Assembly (NCBI GenBank): GCA_016235085.1
Contig: JACRMA010000002.1
Span: forward strand, 1-50,247
From: Candidatus Zixiibacteriota bacterium
GTDB lineage: Bacteria > Zixibacteria > MSB-5A5 > WJJR01
Direction of reading: 5' to 3'
DNA: 50,247 nucleotides
Under the pieces are notes generated by a model, which worked only from the letters and a program-made list of their open reading frames with translations, was not told where the DNA came from and ran no database searches. A program made the position numbers and the translations under genes. This document shows positions 18,835 through 26,887 of this stretch, piece by piece; positions within the stretch are counted from its first letter, which is position 1, and every line of letters begins with the position of its first letter.

Positions 18835-18861
18835 TGACCGGCGCCCTGGGGGCGCCGGTCA
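18835..18861 (-). other. Strong intergenic hairpin between pilC and the kinase gene
   Basis: TGACCGGCGCC and GGCGCCGGTCA form a perfect 11-bp, GC-rich stem around a 5-base loop. No T-run follows on the minus strand, so it is not a classical rho-independent terminator. It lies 16 bp after the pilC stop and 40 bp before the kinase start and could reduce readthrough or protect upstream mRNA ends. Confidence 0.55.
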
Positions 18862-18877
18862 CGTTTGCGTCAACTGA

Positions 18878-20020
18878 TTACTTGATCTTCCCGATGATGT
18901 CGAACATCGGCAGGTACATGGCGATCAGAATACCTCCTATCACCACGCCCATGAACACGATGATGACCGGCTCAATGATCGATGTCAGCGCGCTGACGGC
19001 AGCGTCGACTTCCTCGTCATAGAAATCCGCGATCTTGGAGAGCATATCATCCAGGCCGCCGGTCTTTTCACCAACCGAGATCATCTGCGTGACCATCGGC
19101 GGAAATACACCAGTCTGTACCAGAGGTCCGGTAATCGTGTCACCTTCGGCAATCGCCAGCACGGATCGGCGGATGGCATCATGAATAACGCGATTGCCGG
19201 CCGTCTTTGCCGTGATCTCCAGGGCGTCAAGAATCGAAACACCCGATGAAATCAACGTGCCGAGCGTGCGGGTAAAGCGGGAGATCGCGCTCTTGCGCAC
19301 GAGGGTACCGATCAATGGCGCCTTCAGCATAAACCGGTCCCAATTCAGCCGCCCCTTGTCGGTTCGCAGCACCAAGCGGAAGATGACGCCGAGCGCGATG
19401 AAGGACATAAGGATCTTCCCAACGTTATCCCGCAGGAAATAGGAGATGCCGAGTACGATCTGCGTCGGTGCCGGCAATTCCGCACCGAGACCCGAGAACA
19501 TCTTCGCGCACACCGGCACAAAGACGAGGGCGCCGCGCACCTTGCGGATCAAGGCATCGGCCTTTTCACGGTAATTGGCCAGACGGACAAGAATTGTGTC
19601 CAGGGCACCGCCGATTTCACCGGCTTCGACCATATTGACGTACAGGTCGTCGAAAATCTTCTTGTGCTTGGAGAGTCCCTCGGCCAGCGTCGAGCCGCTC
19701 GACACCGATTCTTTCACCTGCCCCACAATGCGCCGCAGTTCGGCGGACTCCATCTGCTTGGACAGGATGTCCAGGCACTGCACCATCGGCAGACCAGCGC
19801 CGATCATGGTGGCGAACTGCCGCGTAAAGCGCGACACCTCGATCTTCTTGATGCCGGTGCCCAGCCTGAATTTGAGCTGCGAGGGCTTCTTGCTGACGTT
19901 CGAGATCATGATCTTCTTGCGGCGCAGGAGGCGTTCGAGATCCGCCCGGCTCTTGGCGCGCAGTTCGCCCGCCACCGCGGTGCCCGCAAGTGTCTTCCCT
20001 TTGTATTCGAACAGAGGCAC
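18878..20020 (-). CDS. pilC: Type IV pilus inner-membrane platform protein PilC, first membrane segment missing
   Basis: PilC is the polytopic platform on which the PilB and PilT motors act during pilus extension and retraction. The 380-aa protein has both GspF-type helical domains: VSRFTRQFATMIGAGLPMVQ (about 61-80) and its repeat ISRFTRTLGTLISSGVSIL (about 240-260), plus the last membrane helix near EPVIIVFMGVVIGGIL. In homologues the first domain ends in KVRGAL-YP followed by about 20 hydrophobic residues before the VPVFxxMF segment. Here RKVRGAL (to Leu165) runs straight into VFVPVCAKMFSGLGAELP, so the first helix is absent, and the length is about 20-25 short of the usual 400-405. The frame is otherwise unbroken. 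The start is GTG with AGGAGGT inside the pilT end, one base from the pilT stop. Confidence 0.92.
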   Translation of the reverse strand: MPLFEYKGKTLAGTAVAGELRAKSRADLERLLRRKKIMISNVSKKPSQLKFRLGTGIKKIEVSRFTRQFATMIGAGLPMVQCLDILSKQMESAELRRIVGQVKESVSSGSTLAEGLSKHKKIFDDLYVNMVEAGEIGGALDTILVRLANYREKADALIRKVRGALVFVPVCAKMFSGLGAELPAPTQIVLGISYFLRDNVGKILMSFIALGVIFRLVLRTDKGRLNWDRFMLKAPLIGTLVRKSAISRFTRTLGTLISSGVSILDALEITAKTAGNRVIHDAIRRSVLAIAEGDTITGPLVQTGVFPPMVTQMISVGEKTGGLDDMLSKIADFYDEEVDAAVSALTSIIEPVIIVFMGVVIGGILIAMYLPMFDIIGKIK

Positions 20021-20021
20021 A

Positions 20022-21122
20022 TCAACCTCCTACTGTTGCGTGGTCGCGAGTGCCGGCCAGCACCTGGCTGCGCTGAATCATATCGTTGATTTCCTGCGGA
20101 TTGCTCGACCGGGCGACCGCGTCGCCCATGGTCAGTTTCCGCGCCAGGTACAATTCCGCCAACGACTGATTCATCGTCCGCATGCCGAACTTTTGCCCCG
20201 CCTGGATCAGGCTGTATATCTGATGAATCTTATCGTCGCGAATGACCGCCCGCATCGCCGGCGTGCAGATCATGACCTCCAGCGCCAGCACGCGGCCGCC
20301 GCCGACACGCGGGATCAGCTGTTGCGAGACAACTGCCTGAAGCACGAAGGACAGCGTCACCCGAATCTGCGCCTGCTGGTTGACCGGGAATACGTCAATG
20401 ATGCGGTTGATCGACTCGGCACATGAGTTGGTATGCAGAGTCGCAAAGGCCAGGTGGCCGGTCTCCGAAATCCGTAATGCGGACTCCACCGTCTCCAAGT
20501 CCCGCATTTCACCGACCAGCACCACGTCAGGGTCCTCGCGAAGGGCATACTTGAGCGCCGACGCAAACGACGTGGTGTCGGAGTACACTTCACGCTGATT
20601 GACGATCGAACAATGGTGGCGGTGCAGATACTCGATGGGATCTTCGACGGTGATGATGTGAACATACCGTTCACGGTTGATCTTGTCGATCAGTGCCGCC
20701 AGTGTCGTGGACTTCCCCGACCCGGTCGGCCCGGTGACCAGCACGAGGCCCCGCGGCAGGTTGGCCAGTTCACTGACCACGCGCGGCAGACCCAACTCTT
20801 CGAATGTGCTGATCTTGAACGGAATCTGCCGGATGGCAACGGCGACGTTGCCGCGCTGGACAAATATGTTACAGCGAAAACGGCTGAGATTCTCGATACC
20901 GAATGAGAGGTCCAGCTCCCAGCTTTCCTCAAATTTCTTCCGCTGCTTCTCGTTCATGATACTGTAGGCCAGCTTCTTGGTTTGCTCGGCCGATAGCGGC
21001 TCCATCTCGGTGCGAACCAGGCGGCCATCGATGCGCAACTGTGGGGGAGATCCCACAGTCAGGTGCAGATCGGAGGCTTTGCGCTGGTGCGCCAATTCGA
21101 GCAATTCTCTTAATGTCACCAT
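20022..21122 (-). CDS. pilT: Type IV pilus retraction ATPase PilT
   Basis: Cytosolic hexameric ATPase that depolymerises pili for twitching and uptake. The 366-aa protein (ATG at 21122; a TTG seven codons upstream is possible) has the N-terminal PAS-like domain with ASDLHLTVG, Walker A GPTGSGKS (131-138, Lys137), the Asp box TVEDPIEYLH, Walker B VLVGEMRDLET and the His box TGHLAFATLHTN. The C-terminal retraction motif, usually AIRNL, reads AMRAV here, followed by the expected IRDDKIHQIYSLIQ and GMRTMNQSL. It follows pilB after about 100 bp and is one base from pilC. The overall match identifies PilT rather than PilU, but the altered AIRNL motif is noteworthy because changes there impair retraction in studied PilTs. 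Confidence 0.95.
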   Translation of the reverse strand: MVTLRELLELAHQRKASDLHLTVGSPPQLRIDGRLVRTEMEPLSAEQTKKLAYSIMNEKQRKKFEESWELDLSFGIENLSRFRCNIFVQRGNVAVAIRQIPFKISTFEELGLPRVVSELANLPRGLVLVTGPTGSGKSTTLAALIDKINRERYVHIITVEDPIEYLHRHHCSIVNQREVYSDTTSFASALKYALREDPDVVLVGEMRDLETVESALRISETGHLAFATLHTNSCAESINRIIDVFPVNQQAQIRVTLSFVLQAVVSQQLIPRVGGGRVLALEVMICTPAMRAVIRDDKIHQIYSLIQAGQKFGMRTMNQSLAELYLARKLTMGDAVARSSNPQEINDMIQRSQVLAGTRDHATVGG

Positions 21123-21225
21123 ATGATCAGTGTCTTTCCCCAAGCTGATTCGTTGACGTTGGCCTGCCCAATACGCCCTTTTAAGAATTATCGGCTTTGG
21201 GCATGGACCACTTGATACAAATGGT

Positions 21226-22917
21226 TCAGGCGGACTCGGCCAGTACCTGCTCGATCGATATCAACCCCTGCTTCATCTTTCCCAACGCCGCCATCCGCAA
21301 CGTGAGCATCCCCTCCTTGACCGCCTGTTGCCGGATCTCATCGACTGAGGCGCTATCCAGAACCATCCGCTCGATCACCGACGACATGAGCATCACCTCG
21401 AAGATGCCGGTGCGCCCTGACAATCCGGTGTGGTTGCATTCCGCGCATCCGGTACCCTCGAAGATGTGAAGATCCTTGGCCTCTTCCCCTTCGATCCCCA
21501 GTGCCGCCAGGTGCTCGGGAGTGACATTGACTTCCTTGCGGCAGTGTACACAGATCTTACGTGTCATCCGCTGGGCCATGATCAGCTTGGTGGCCGAGGC
21601 GACCAGGTACGGAGGAATCCCCATGTCGATCAGTCGGTTGACGGACGACGGTGCATCGTTCGTGTGGAGCGTAGAAAACACCAGGTGCCCGGTCAGGGCC
21701 GCGCGAATCGAAATCTCGGCCGTCTCCGCATCGCGAATCTCACCAACCATCACGATGTCAGGGTCCTGTCGCAAGAACGACCGCAAAGACGCCGCAAATG
21801 TCAGTCCGATGTCACTGCGAACCAGCACCTGATTGATTCCATCAAAGTTGAACTCCACCGGGTCCTCGGCGGTCATAATATTGACCTCAGGATCGTTCAG
21901 CGTCTTCAGTGCCGAGTACAGCGTGGTGGTCTTGCCGGAACCTGTGGGGCCGGTGACCAGGATCATCCCATAGGGCAGGGATATGGCATGCTGGAAGTTC
22001 TTGAGCGCGAGTTCCGGGAATCCCAGTTGTGTCAGGTCGGCCATCAGGGACTGCGGGTCGAGAATTCGCATCACCACTTTCTCGCCGAAGATCGTGGGCA
22101 GCACCGAGACGCGAAGGTCAACGGCCCGGGCGCCTACTTTGACTTTGATGCGGCCGTCCTGTGGCAAACGGCGTTCTGAGATATCCAGCTCGGCCATGAT
22201 CTTGACACGGGAGACGATGGCCGCACGGTACTTGAACGGCAGCGGCTCTGTCTCATGCAGGACACCGTCAATGCGGTATCGAACTCGCACGCGTTTCTCG
22301 TACGATTCGATGTGGATGTCCGAGGCGCCTTGCCGGATGGCCTCCATGATGATCCCGTCAACGAGCTTGACCAGGGGCTTGTCCTGCACCTGAGAACGCA
22401 GATCGGATTCGTCCAGCGCGTCCTGCGTTTCGATGACCTGGAGCCCGCCATCGTCCTCGAGTCCCTTGAGCAGATCACCGATACCGCCGCTGTCGCGGTA
22501 GTATTGGTCGATCGCGCGTCCGATCGCCCGTTCCGGCGAGATGACCGGCTGGATCGTGCAGCCCGTGATGAATTTCAGCGCATCCAGCACATAGATGTTG
22601 TGCGGATCGCTGATGGCGACCACCAGCGTCTTGTTCAGTTTGGAAATGGCGATGACGTTGAAACGCCGGGCAATATCGAGCGGAATAACTTTGACGATCT
22701 CGGGGTTGAGTTCAACATCGGACAGGCGCAGAGCTCCGATGTTGAGTTGGCGGCCGATGAAATGAGTGAGTTCGTCCTCATCGGAGACCGCACCCATGCG
22801 GACCAGGATGTCGGCAAACTTCTCGTTGCTGGACTTCTGCCGTTCGAGCGCCTGGGTCAATTGCTCAGGCGTGATCTTCCCAGCCTTGACCAGCATATGG
22901 CCGAGTTCTTGGGACAT
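21226..22917 (-). CDS. pilB: Type IV pilus assembly ATPase PilB
   Basis: Hexameric ATPase that powers pilus extension. The 563-aa protein has an N-terminal GspE-N domain (residues about 1-150, starting MSQELGHMLVKAGKITPEQL), a second N-domain with GASDIHIES and RLPQDGRIK, Walker A GPTGSGKTTT (Lys329), Asp box MTAEDPVEF, Walker B DIVMVGEIRDAETAE and His box TGHLVFSTLHTNDA. A zinc-binding four-cysteine site CVHC..CAEC sits around residues 460-500. It is the first of the pilB-pilT-pilC set and begins 71 bp after the roadblock gene at 22989. Pilin and secretin genes are not in the window. Confidence 0.96.
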   Translation of the reverse strand: MSQELGHMLVKAGKITPEQLTQALERQKSSNEKFADILVRMGAVSDEDELTHFIGRQLNIGALRLSDVELNPEIVKVIPLDIARRFNVIAISKLNKTLVVAISDPHNIYVLDALKFITGCTIQPVISPERAIGRAIDQYYRDSGGIGDLLKGLEDDGGLQVIETQDALDESDLRSQVQDKPLVKLVDGIIMEAIRQGASDIHIESYEKRVRVRYRIDGVLHETEPLPFKYRAAIVSRVKIMAELDISERRLPQDGRIKVKVGARAVDLRVSVLPTIFGEKVVMRILDPQSLMADLTQLGFPELALKNFQHAISLPYGMILVTGPTGSGKTTTLYSALKTLNDPEVNIMTAEDPVEFNFDGINQVLVRSDIGLTFAASLRSFLRQDPDIVMVGEIRDAETAEISIRAALTGHLVFSTLHTNDAPSSVNRLIDMGIPPYLVASATKLIMAQRMTRKICVHCRKEVNVTPEHLAALGIEGEEAKDLHIFEGTGCAECNHTGLSGRTGIFEVMLMSSVIERMVLDSASVDEIRQQAVKEGMLTLRMAALGKMKQGLISIEQVLAESA

Positions 22918-22988
22918 GGTCTCTCGTCTGACACGCGGGCAAACCGCGGTGAATGGTCACATGCCGGCAAAAGGGCTGGAAGGAACCT

Positions 22989-23468
22989 CTACTCTTTGAA
23001 GACCGCGTCGATCTTCGACCCGGCGGACCGGGTGAAATCGGGATCCAACGCGGGCTCCTCACGATTCCCTGTGACTGTCAGTATCTCCTTGAGTCGGTCG
23101 CCGGTTTCCTTGGCGTATAGGCGCACCATTCCAATGGTGGTGCGATCATCGAACACAACAGCGAGAATGCACCGCTCACCCACCAGCGATATGTGGATGT
23201 GATCCTTTTTCCCCTGGTGAAACAGCACCGAGAACTCCGGCTCGCCCACCAGTCGGGCGATCTCCTTGGTGGAGGCAAAACTCCCCGCCAGCAGCGCCGC
23301 CAGCGCGGTTGTATCCAGGGTCTGCGTGAACCCCTGGCGGGTAAGCAGGTGGCCATCCTTGTCGACCAGGAGAGCACACTTTGCTTCCGCCTTCTTGATC
23401 ATCCGCAACAAGGCCGCGTTGATCTGATTGATCTGCTCTTCGAATAGTACAAATGAATGCGACGCCAT
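22989..23468 (-). CDS. Roadblock/LC7-domain protein
   Basis: 159-aa protein with a roadblock/LC7 fold (residues about 10-125): helix QINQINAALLRMIKKAEAKCALLVDKDG (shown as NAALLRMIKKAEAKCALLVD), a strand pair with DKDGHLLTRQG, helix ALAALLAGSFASTKEIARLVG and strands FSVLFHQG, HIHISLVG, CILAVVFD. The C-terminal 30 residues are polar. Roadblock proteins regulate small GTPases of the MglA class, often as GTPase-activating dimers. It starts 10 bp after the mglA gene with a perfect AGGAGGT site and precedes pilB by 71 bp, so it probably belongs to the same transcript. It is distinct from the MglB-like gene at 24483 and may be a second regulator or adaptor to the pilus motor. Confidence 0.85.
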   Translation of the reverse strand: MASHSFVLFEEQINQINAALLRMIKKAEAKCALLVDKDGHLLTRQGFTQTLDTTALAALLAGSFASTKEIARLVGEPEFSVLFHQGKKDHIHISLVGERCILAVVFDDRTTIGMVRLYAKETGDRLKEILTVTGNREEPALDPDFTRSAGSKIDAVFKE

Positions 23469-23478
23469 CGGTCACCTC

Positions 23479-24435
23479 CTAACGACCGGACAACCAATCC
23501 AGCACGCGCCCCCAGAACGAACGCTGCCGGGTTCGGATACGCAAACTAGGCTGCGCAGCCATGACAACCCGGCCACGCGAGGATGACGAACTTGGTTCAG
23601 GTGACCCGCCCGGGCGATCCGATGACACGGATTCCCTGGCGGCGGGCGCGGCAACGGTGACCGCCGATTCATCCGCAGCAACTGCCACAGACGCCTCGCT
23701 GGCTGACGACCAGTTTTCGGCAACGGCAGGCGCCTGGGGTCGGACGATCTTTCCACTCGATTCCAGAATACTGGATGCGCCGTGCGGTTCGTGGACAGGA
23801 GACGGCTGCGCCCCCTCACCCATCTGCGGCAATCCATCCGGCGTGACGGCCGTCCGCCGTTTGGTCTGTTCCAGCACCATCTTGGTGATGCGCTTGAGCG
23901 TGTCGAAGACGCCGATGCCACTCACTGCGGATGCCTCCGAATACGGCCACCCGGAGGGATTCAACTGTTTCTGGAGCTCTTCGATGGAAACGATGTCCGG
24001 TAGATCCCGTTTGTTGTACTGCAGCACGATCGGGATGTCCGAAGGATCGATCCCGTTCTCGCGAAGATTCTCGAACATGTTGGTCAGCGATTCGATGTTC
24101 TCGTCCATCTTCGCCGCCTGCGAATCGGCAACAAACACGATCCCATCGACGCCGCGAAGCACCAGCTTCCGGGTGGCGTTGTAAAAGACCTGGCCCGGTA
24201 CAGTGTACAACTGGAATTTGGTCGCGAACCCGGCGATGTCACCGACGTGAATCGGCAGGAAATCGAAAAAGAGTGTCCGGTCCGCCTCGGTGGCCAGGGA
24301 GATCAGATCTCCCCGGGACTTGGACGGGACACGATCATGCACGTATTGGAGATTCGTCGTCTTGCCGGACAAACCCGGACCATAGTAGACGATCTTACAG
24401 CTAATCTCCCGAAACGCGTAATTGATGGTTACCAT
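23479..24435 (-). CDS. mglA: MglA-family polarity GTPase with long C-terminal tail
   Basis: Ras-like GTPase that marks the leading pole and controls pilus and gliding motors in Myxococcus. Residues 1-196 align readily by eye with MglA: P-loop GPGLSGKTT (19-27, with Ser23 where MglA has Cys), EADRTLFFDFLP (50-61), TVPGQ (78-82), GVDGIVFVADSQ and NKRD (141-144). Canonical MglA ends near residue 195; this protein continues to 318. The tail is Ser/Ala/Pro-rich and ends in a basic, aromatic stretch RSFWGRVLDWLSGR that could form an amphipathic membrane-binding helix (inference). It follows the MglB-like gene by 47 bp and precedes a roadblock gene and pilB. The identification as MglA is strong. Confidence 0.94.
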   Translation of the reverse strand: MVTINYAFREISCKIVYYGPGLSGKTTNLQYVHDRVPSKSRGDLISLATEADRTLFFDFLPIHVGDIAGFATKFQLYTVPGQVFYNATRKLVLRGVDGIVFVADSQAAKMDENIESLTNMFENLRENGIDPSDIPIVLQYNKRDLPDIVSIEELQKQLNPSGWPYSEASAVSGIGVFDTLKRITKMVLEQTKRRTAVTPDGLPQMGEGAQPSPVHEPHGASSILESSGKIVRPQAPAVAENWSSASEASVAVAADESAVTVAAPAARESVSSDRPGGSPEPSSSSSRGRVVMAAQPSLRIRTRQRSFWGRVLDWLSGR

Positions 24436-24482
24436 TCGCTGCTTTTCTCCGCGGCCCGCAGCCGCTGCTGCCGGCGATCCTC

Positions 24483-24821
24483 TCAGGCGTTGCGCAATTC
24501 GTTGATCGCGTTGCGAATCTCGAGCCGCACCAACCCGATATTCACCCGTGGCTCTGTCGTCACCACCAGGGTACCGACACCTGCATCGGCGAGGAACATC
24601 TTGCGCTTGTCCGCCTCGACCGTAATCTGGGAGAACTCACCGCTTCCAAGGCTGGTCATCGACCGCCGGACAGTCGCCACGATGGAAGAAGCCATCGCAC
24701 CGACCGTGTCGTCTTCGATCTGGCTGTTGAGGTCTGCGGCGATCACGATACCATCGTTGCCGACCACCATGCTGCCGGTAACGCCATTTGTCTTGTTCAA
24801 CTGGGTTAATACTTCATACAT
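24483..24821 (-). CDS. Roadblock/LC7 protein, MglB-like
   Basis: 112-aa single-domain roadblock protein, the size and type of bacterial MglB, which stimulates GTP hydrolysis by MglA and sits at the opposite pole. It begins MYEVLTQLNKTNGVTGSMVVGNDG, with helix ASSIVATVRRSMTSLG, strand FSQITVEADKRKMFLADAG, and a C-terminal helix RLEIRNAINELRNA. The start at 24821 follows AGGAGG seven bases upstream and overlaps the stop of the membrane-roadblock gene by eight bases. Directly upstream of mglA, as in mglBA operons. Its role as the MglA GTPase-activating partner is inferred from family and position. Confidence 0.88.
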   Translation of the reverse strand: MYEVLTQLNKTNGVTGSMVVGNDGIVIAADLNSQIEDDTVGAMASSIVATVRRSMTSLGSGEFSQITVEADKRKMFLADAGVGTLVVTTEPRVNIGLVRLEIRNAINELRNA

Positions 24822-25773
24822 ACCGAGCCTCCTGCAATCCCGAGTACTGCGCACACCGCTCCTGCAAATGTTTTAAGATCATTTCGCGTGATTGGGAAAG
24901 ACGCAGACCGACGAGCTCATCCGTTTCGCGATCGGTCAACACACCCAGCCAGAACTCCCCGGCGGTTTCCAGAATGATCCGTCCCGCGTCGGTCCGTACT
25001 TCAACGCGCAGGGGCCGGACGTCGCCACCCGCCGACAAACAACGCCGGTTGAATTCCACGATCTCGACCGAAACCGGAGCCCAGAATTCGACACTGCCCG
25101 TGTATTCCTGACGCTGCCAGGAGGCCAGTAGCAATCCTTCGTGGTCCACCAGCCAGCACATCCGCACACCATCGTACTCGCCGATGTAGCTCATGGCGTT
25201 GTCCAGGCCGGGCACGTTATGAGTGACAGCGCGTGCCGCCGCGGCATTCTGCACAATGCGGGGAGTGGGCTCAGTCCGCGCCAGGCTGTCCGTGCGGCGG
25301 GACACCGTGGGCGGCGTCGCCGGCAGGGCACGACGGCGCGAATGCGGACGTTCTTCATCCCAAAACGCTTTCAGTATGGAACGCACAACCAGTGGTGCCG
25401 CCAGAATATGAGGAAACACCGCGATTGGATAAGACCACAGCGTGAGACTGATCGATTGCCCCCAGGGAACGTTATTGCTCGCCGACAGCAATGATCCCGA
25501 TGCCGCTCCCAGCGCCGCGCGATAGACAAACGTCAGCACGGCGCCGACGATCAATTGCGGCGCGGTGAGCCATCGGGCCAGAAGGGAGAGAATTCCCAGA
25601 TACAGGAGAACTTCCACGGCTCCCAGCCAGGGTCCGACTCCCAGCATGCCCATCCCAAAAGTGTTGGGATATGGCAACAGCGGCAACACGGACAGGGCGC
25701 CCGTGAGAAGAATTGTCTGTCGAACGACCGTGCTGACGGCTCCGGCCGAAGCCTCCCTGTCATATGCGCCCAT
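24814..25773 (-). CDS. Membrane protein with C-terminal roadblock-like domain
   Basis: 319-aa two-part protein. Residues about 18-135 hold roughly four hydrophobic helices of a Yip1-like kind (TILLTGALSVLPLLPYP, GAVEVLLYLGILSLLARWL, LIVGAVLTFVYRAALG, YPIAVFPHILAAPLVV). A Pro/Arg-rich linker (140-170) leads to a soluble domain from about 180 with NAMSYIGEYDGVRMCWLVDHEGLLLASW, a typical roadblock strand-turn (VRMCWLVDHEGLLLASW), and a C-terminal helix EMILKHLQERC. It overlaps the MglB-like gene by eight bases, so translation is likely coupled. A plausible job is to tether the GTPase/roadblock system to the cytoplasmic membrane. I know no named family for this combination; the roadblock assignment is by fold pattern. 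Confidence 0.7.
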   Translation of the reverse strand: MGAYDREASAGAVSTVVRQTILLTGALSVLPLLPYPNTFGMGMLGVGPWLGAVEVLLYLGILSLLARWLTAPQLIVGAVLTFVYRAALGAASGSLLSASNNVPWGQSISLTLWSYPIAVFPHILAAPLVVRSILKAFWDEERPHSRRRALPATPPTVSRRTDSLARTEPTPRIVQNAAAARAVTHNVPGLDNAMSYIGEYDGVRMCWLVDHEGLLLASWQRQEYTGSVEFWAPVSVEIVEFNRRCLSAGGDVRPLRVEVRTDAGRIILETAGEFWLGVLTDRETDELVGLRLSQSREMILKHLQERCAQYSGLQEARYV

Positions 25774-25800
25774 TGTGCATTCCCTTCCAAGTCAAGAAGC

Positions 25801-26688
25801 TCACACACGCCCCTCAATACTGCCGGCCGCGATCTGCGCGTCCAAAACCCGCGCTGCCAGATCGAGACAGCGCTGGCGCGCCGCACCATACTTCAATTGC
25901 TCCGACCCTACGAATCCGACGATCACATCCTTGAGCCGTCCGATCCACACGTCTCCGTGTGTGCTCTCGATGCGAAGTTCACCGACCGTTCCCCAAACGC
26001 CGGCCTGCCAGCGGCCTTCGATCTCCCGCAACGAAGCCAGGATGATTTCGGCTTTCGACGGAATCGTCTCGGACTCGGGGGACTGTGCGCTGATGCGGCC
26101 ATCCGCTCCGGCAACAAATGCGAACTTGACACCCGGAAGACTTCCGGTGGCAATCGCCCACTCCGGCCAGTTCGTGCATTCCGGCTCAGGACGCGGCTCA
26201 GAGGCCGCGCGCGGCGAGGATTGGGCCCAATCATCCGGCGTCGTGGAACCCACCGGGACTATTGTGCCGGACCGCAGTTGCTTCAGTTGTTCCGCCAGTT
26301 CCGGCAACGAGACGTTTCCCGGATCCGTCATGCGCAAGCGGTCGATCACGACCTGCGCCGCCTTGATATCTCCCAGCGCGAGTTGAATCTCCGCTTCGAG
26401 AACATCCGTGACACGTGTCGGGCCATCGAGCTCAACGGCACGTTGCAGAGAAGTCAATGCATCTGGCAGCATCTTTTGGTGCAAATAGAGCTTGGCCAGA
26501 ACCACATAGGCCGGACTATAATCCGGATGATGCTTCAGGCCGCTTTTGCACACCGAGAAGGCCCGGCCGAAATCTCCCCGCCGGCGGTATGCCTCGGCCA
26601 GTGCCGCAAAAACCTGGGAATGCGGATTATCAGCCAGAATGGCCAGGCAACGTTCGATGCGCTCGTCTAATTCCGCGACGTTGATCAT
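25801..26688 (-). CDS. TPR protein with C-terminal roadblock-like domain
   Basis: 295-aa protein. Residues about 8-125 form tetratricopeptide repeats (HSQVFAALAEAYRRRGDFGRAF, SPAYVVLAKLYLHQKMLPDAL and a third LEAEIQLALGDIKAAQVV, each given within 22 bases of text in part: AALAEAYRRRGDFGRAF). A charged linker follows (130-165), then a domain from about 170 to 285 with KFAFVAGADGRISAQS, EIILASLREIEGRW and GDVWIGRLKDVIVGFV, a strand-helix order like roadblock/LC7. It ends 27 bp before the membrane-roadblock gene. The TPR part probably recruits partner proteins; the TPR-roadblock pairing suggests an adaptor in the MglA/MglB circuit. Function is inferred. Confidence 0.75.
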   Translation of the reverse strand: MINVAELDERIERCLAILADNPHSQVFAALAEAYRRRGDFGRAFSVCKSGLKHHPDYSPAYVVLAKLYLHQKMLPDALTSLQRAVELDGPTRVTDVLEAEIQLALGDIKAAQVVIDRLRMTDPGNVSLPELAEQLKQLRSGTIVPVGSTTPDDWAQSSPRAASEPRPEPECTNWPEWAIATGSLPGVKFAFVAGADGRISAQSPESETIPSKAEIILASLREIEGRWQAGVWGTVGELRIESTHGDVWIGRLKDVIVGFVGSEQLKYGAARQRCLDLAARVLDAQIAAGSIEGRV

Positions 26689-26754
26689 CTGCGCCCTTGG
26701 AAATCCAATCCGTGCGACAGCCCCGCGTCCGCCTACGCGACAAGGGCTATCTCC

Positions 26755-26773
26755 ATATCACAATTGTTGATAT
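26755..26773. promoter_or_regulatory. Operator-like palindrome upstream of the TPR-roadblock gene
   Basis: ATATCA and TGATAT flank a 7-base centre CAATTGT, giving a 19-bp near-palindrome. It stands out as AT-rich in a GC-rich 199-bp gap between the small membrane protein gene and the TPR-roadblock gene, 67 bp before the latter. It could be a regulator site for the roadblock-mglA-pil transcript. No clear -10/-35 pair was found beside it. Confidence 0.3.
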
Positions 26774-26887
26774 CGACGCTCCCTGGGGGGAACTTTACCA
26801 ACCATTTGCGCCGCGCCCGCCAAAAACCCATTACACCGCGATACCGTAACGGCCGCGGCTGCACGTAAGTGCGCTCCGAATAGCACC

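Noticed and set aside
25555-26670. 371-aa plus-strand frame opposite the TPR-roadblock gene
   Set aside because: The minus-strand gene has TPR and roadblock patterns; the plus frame has none.
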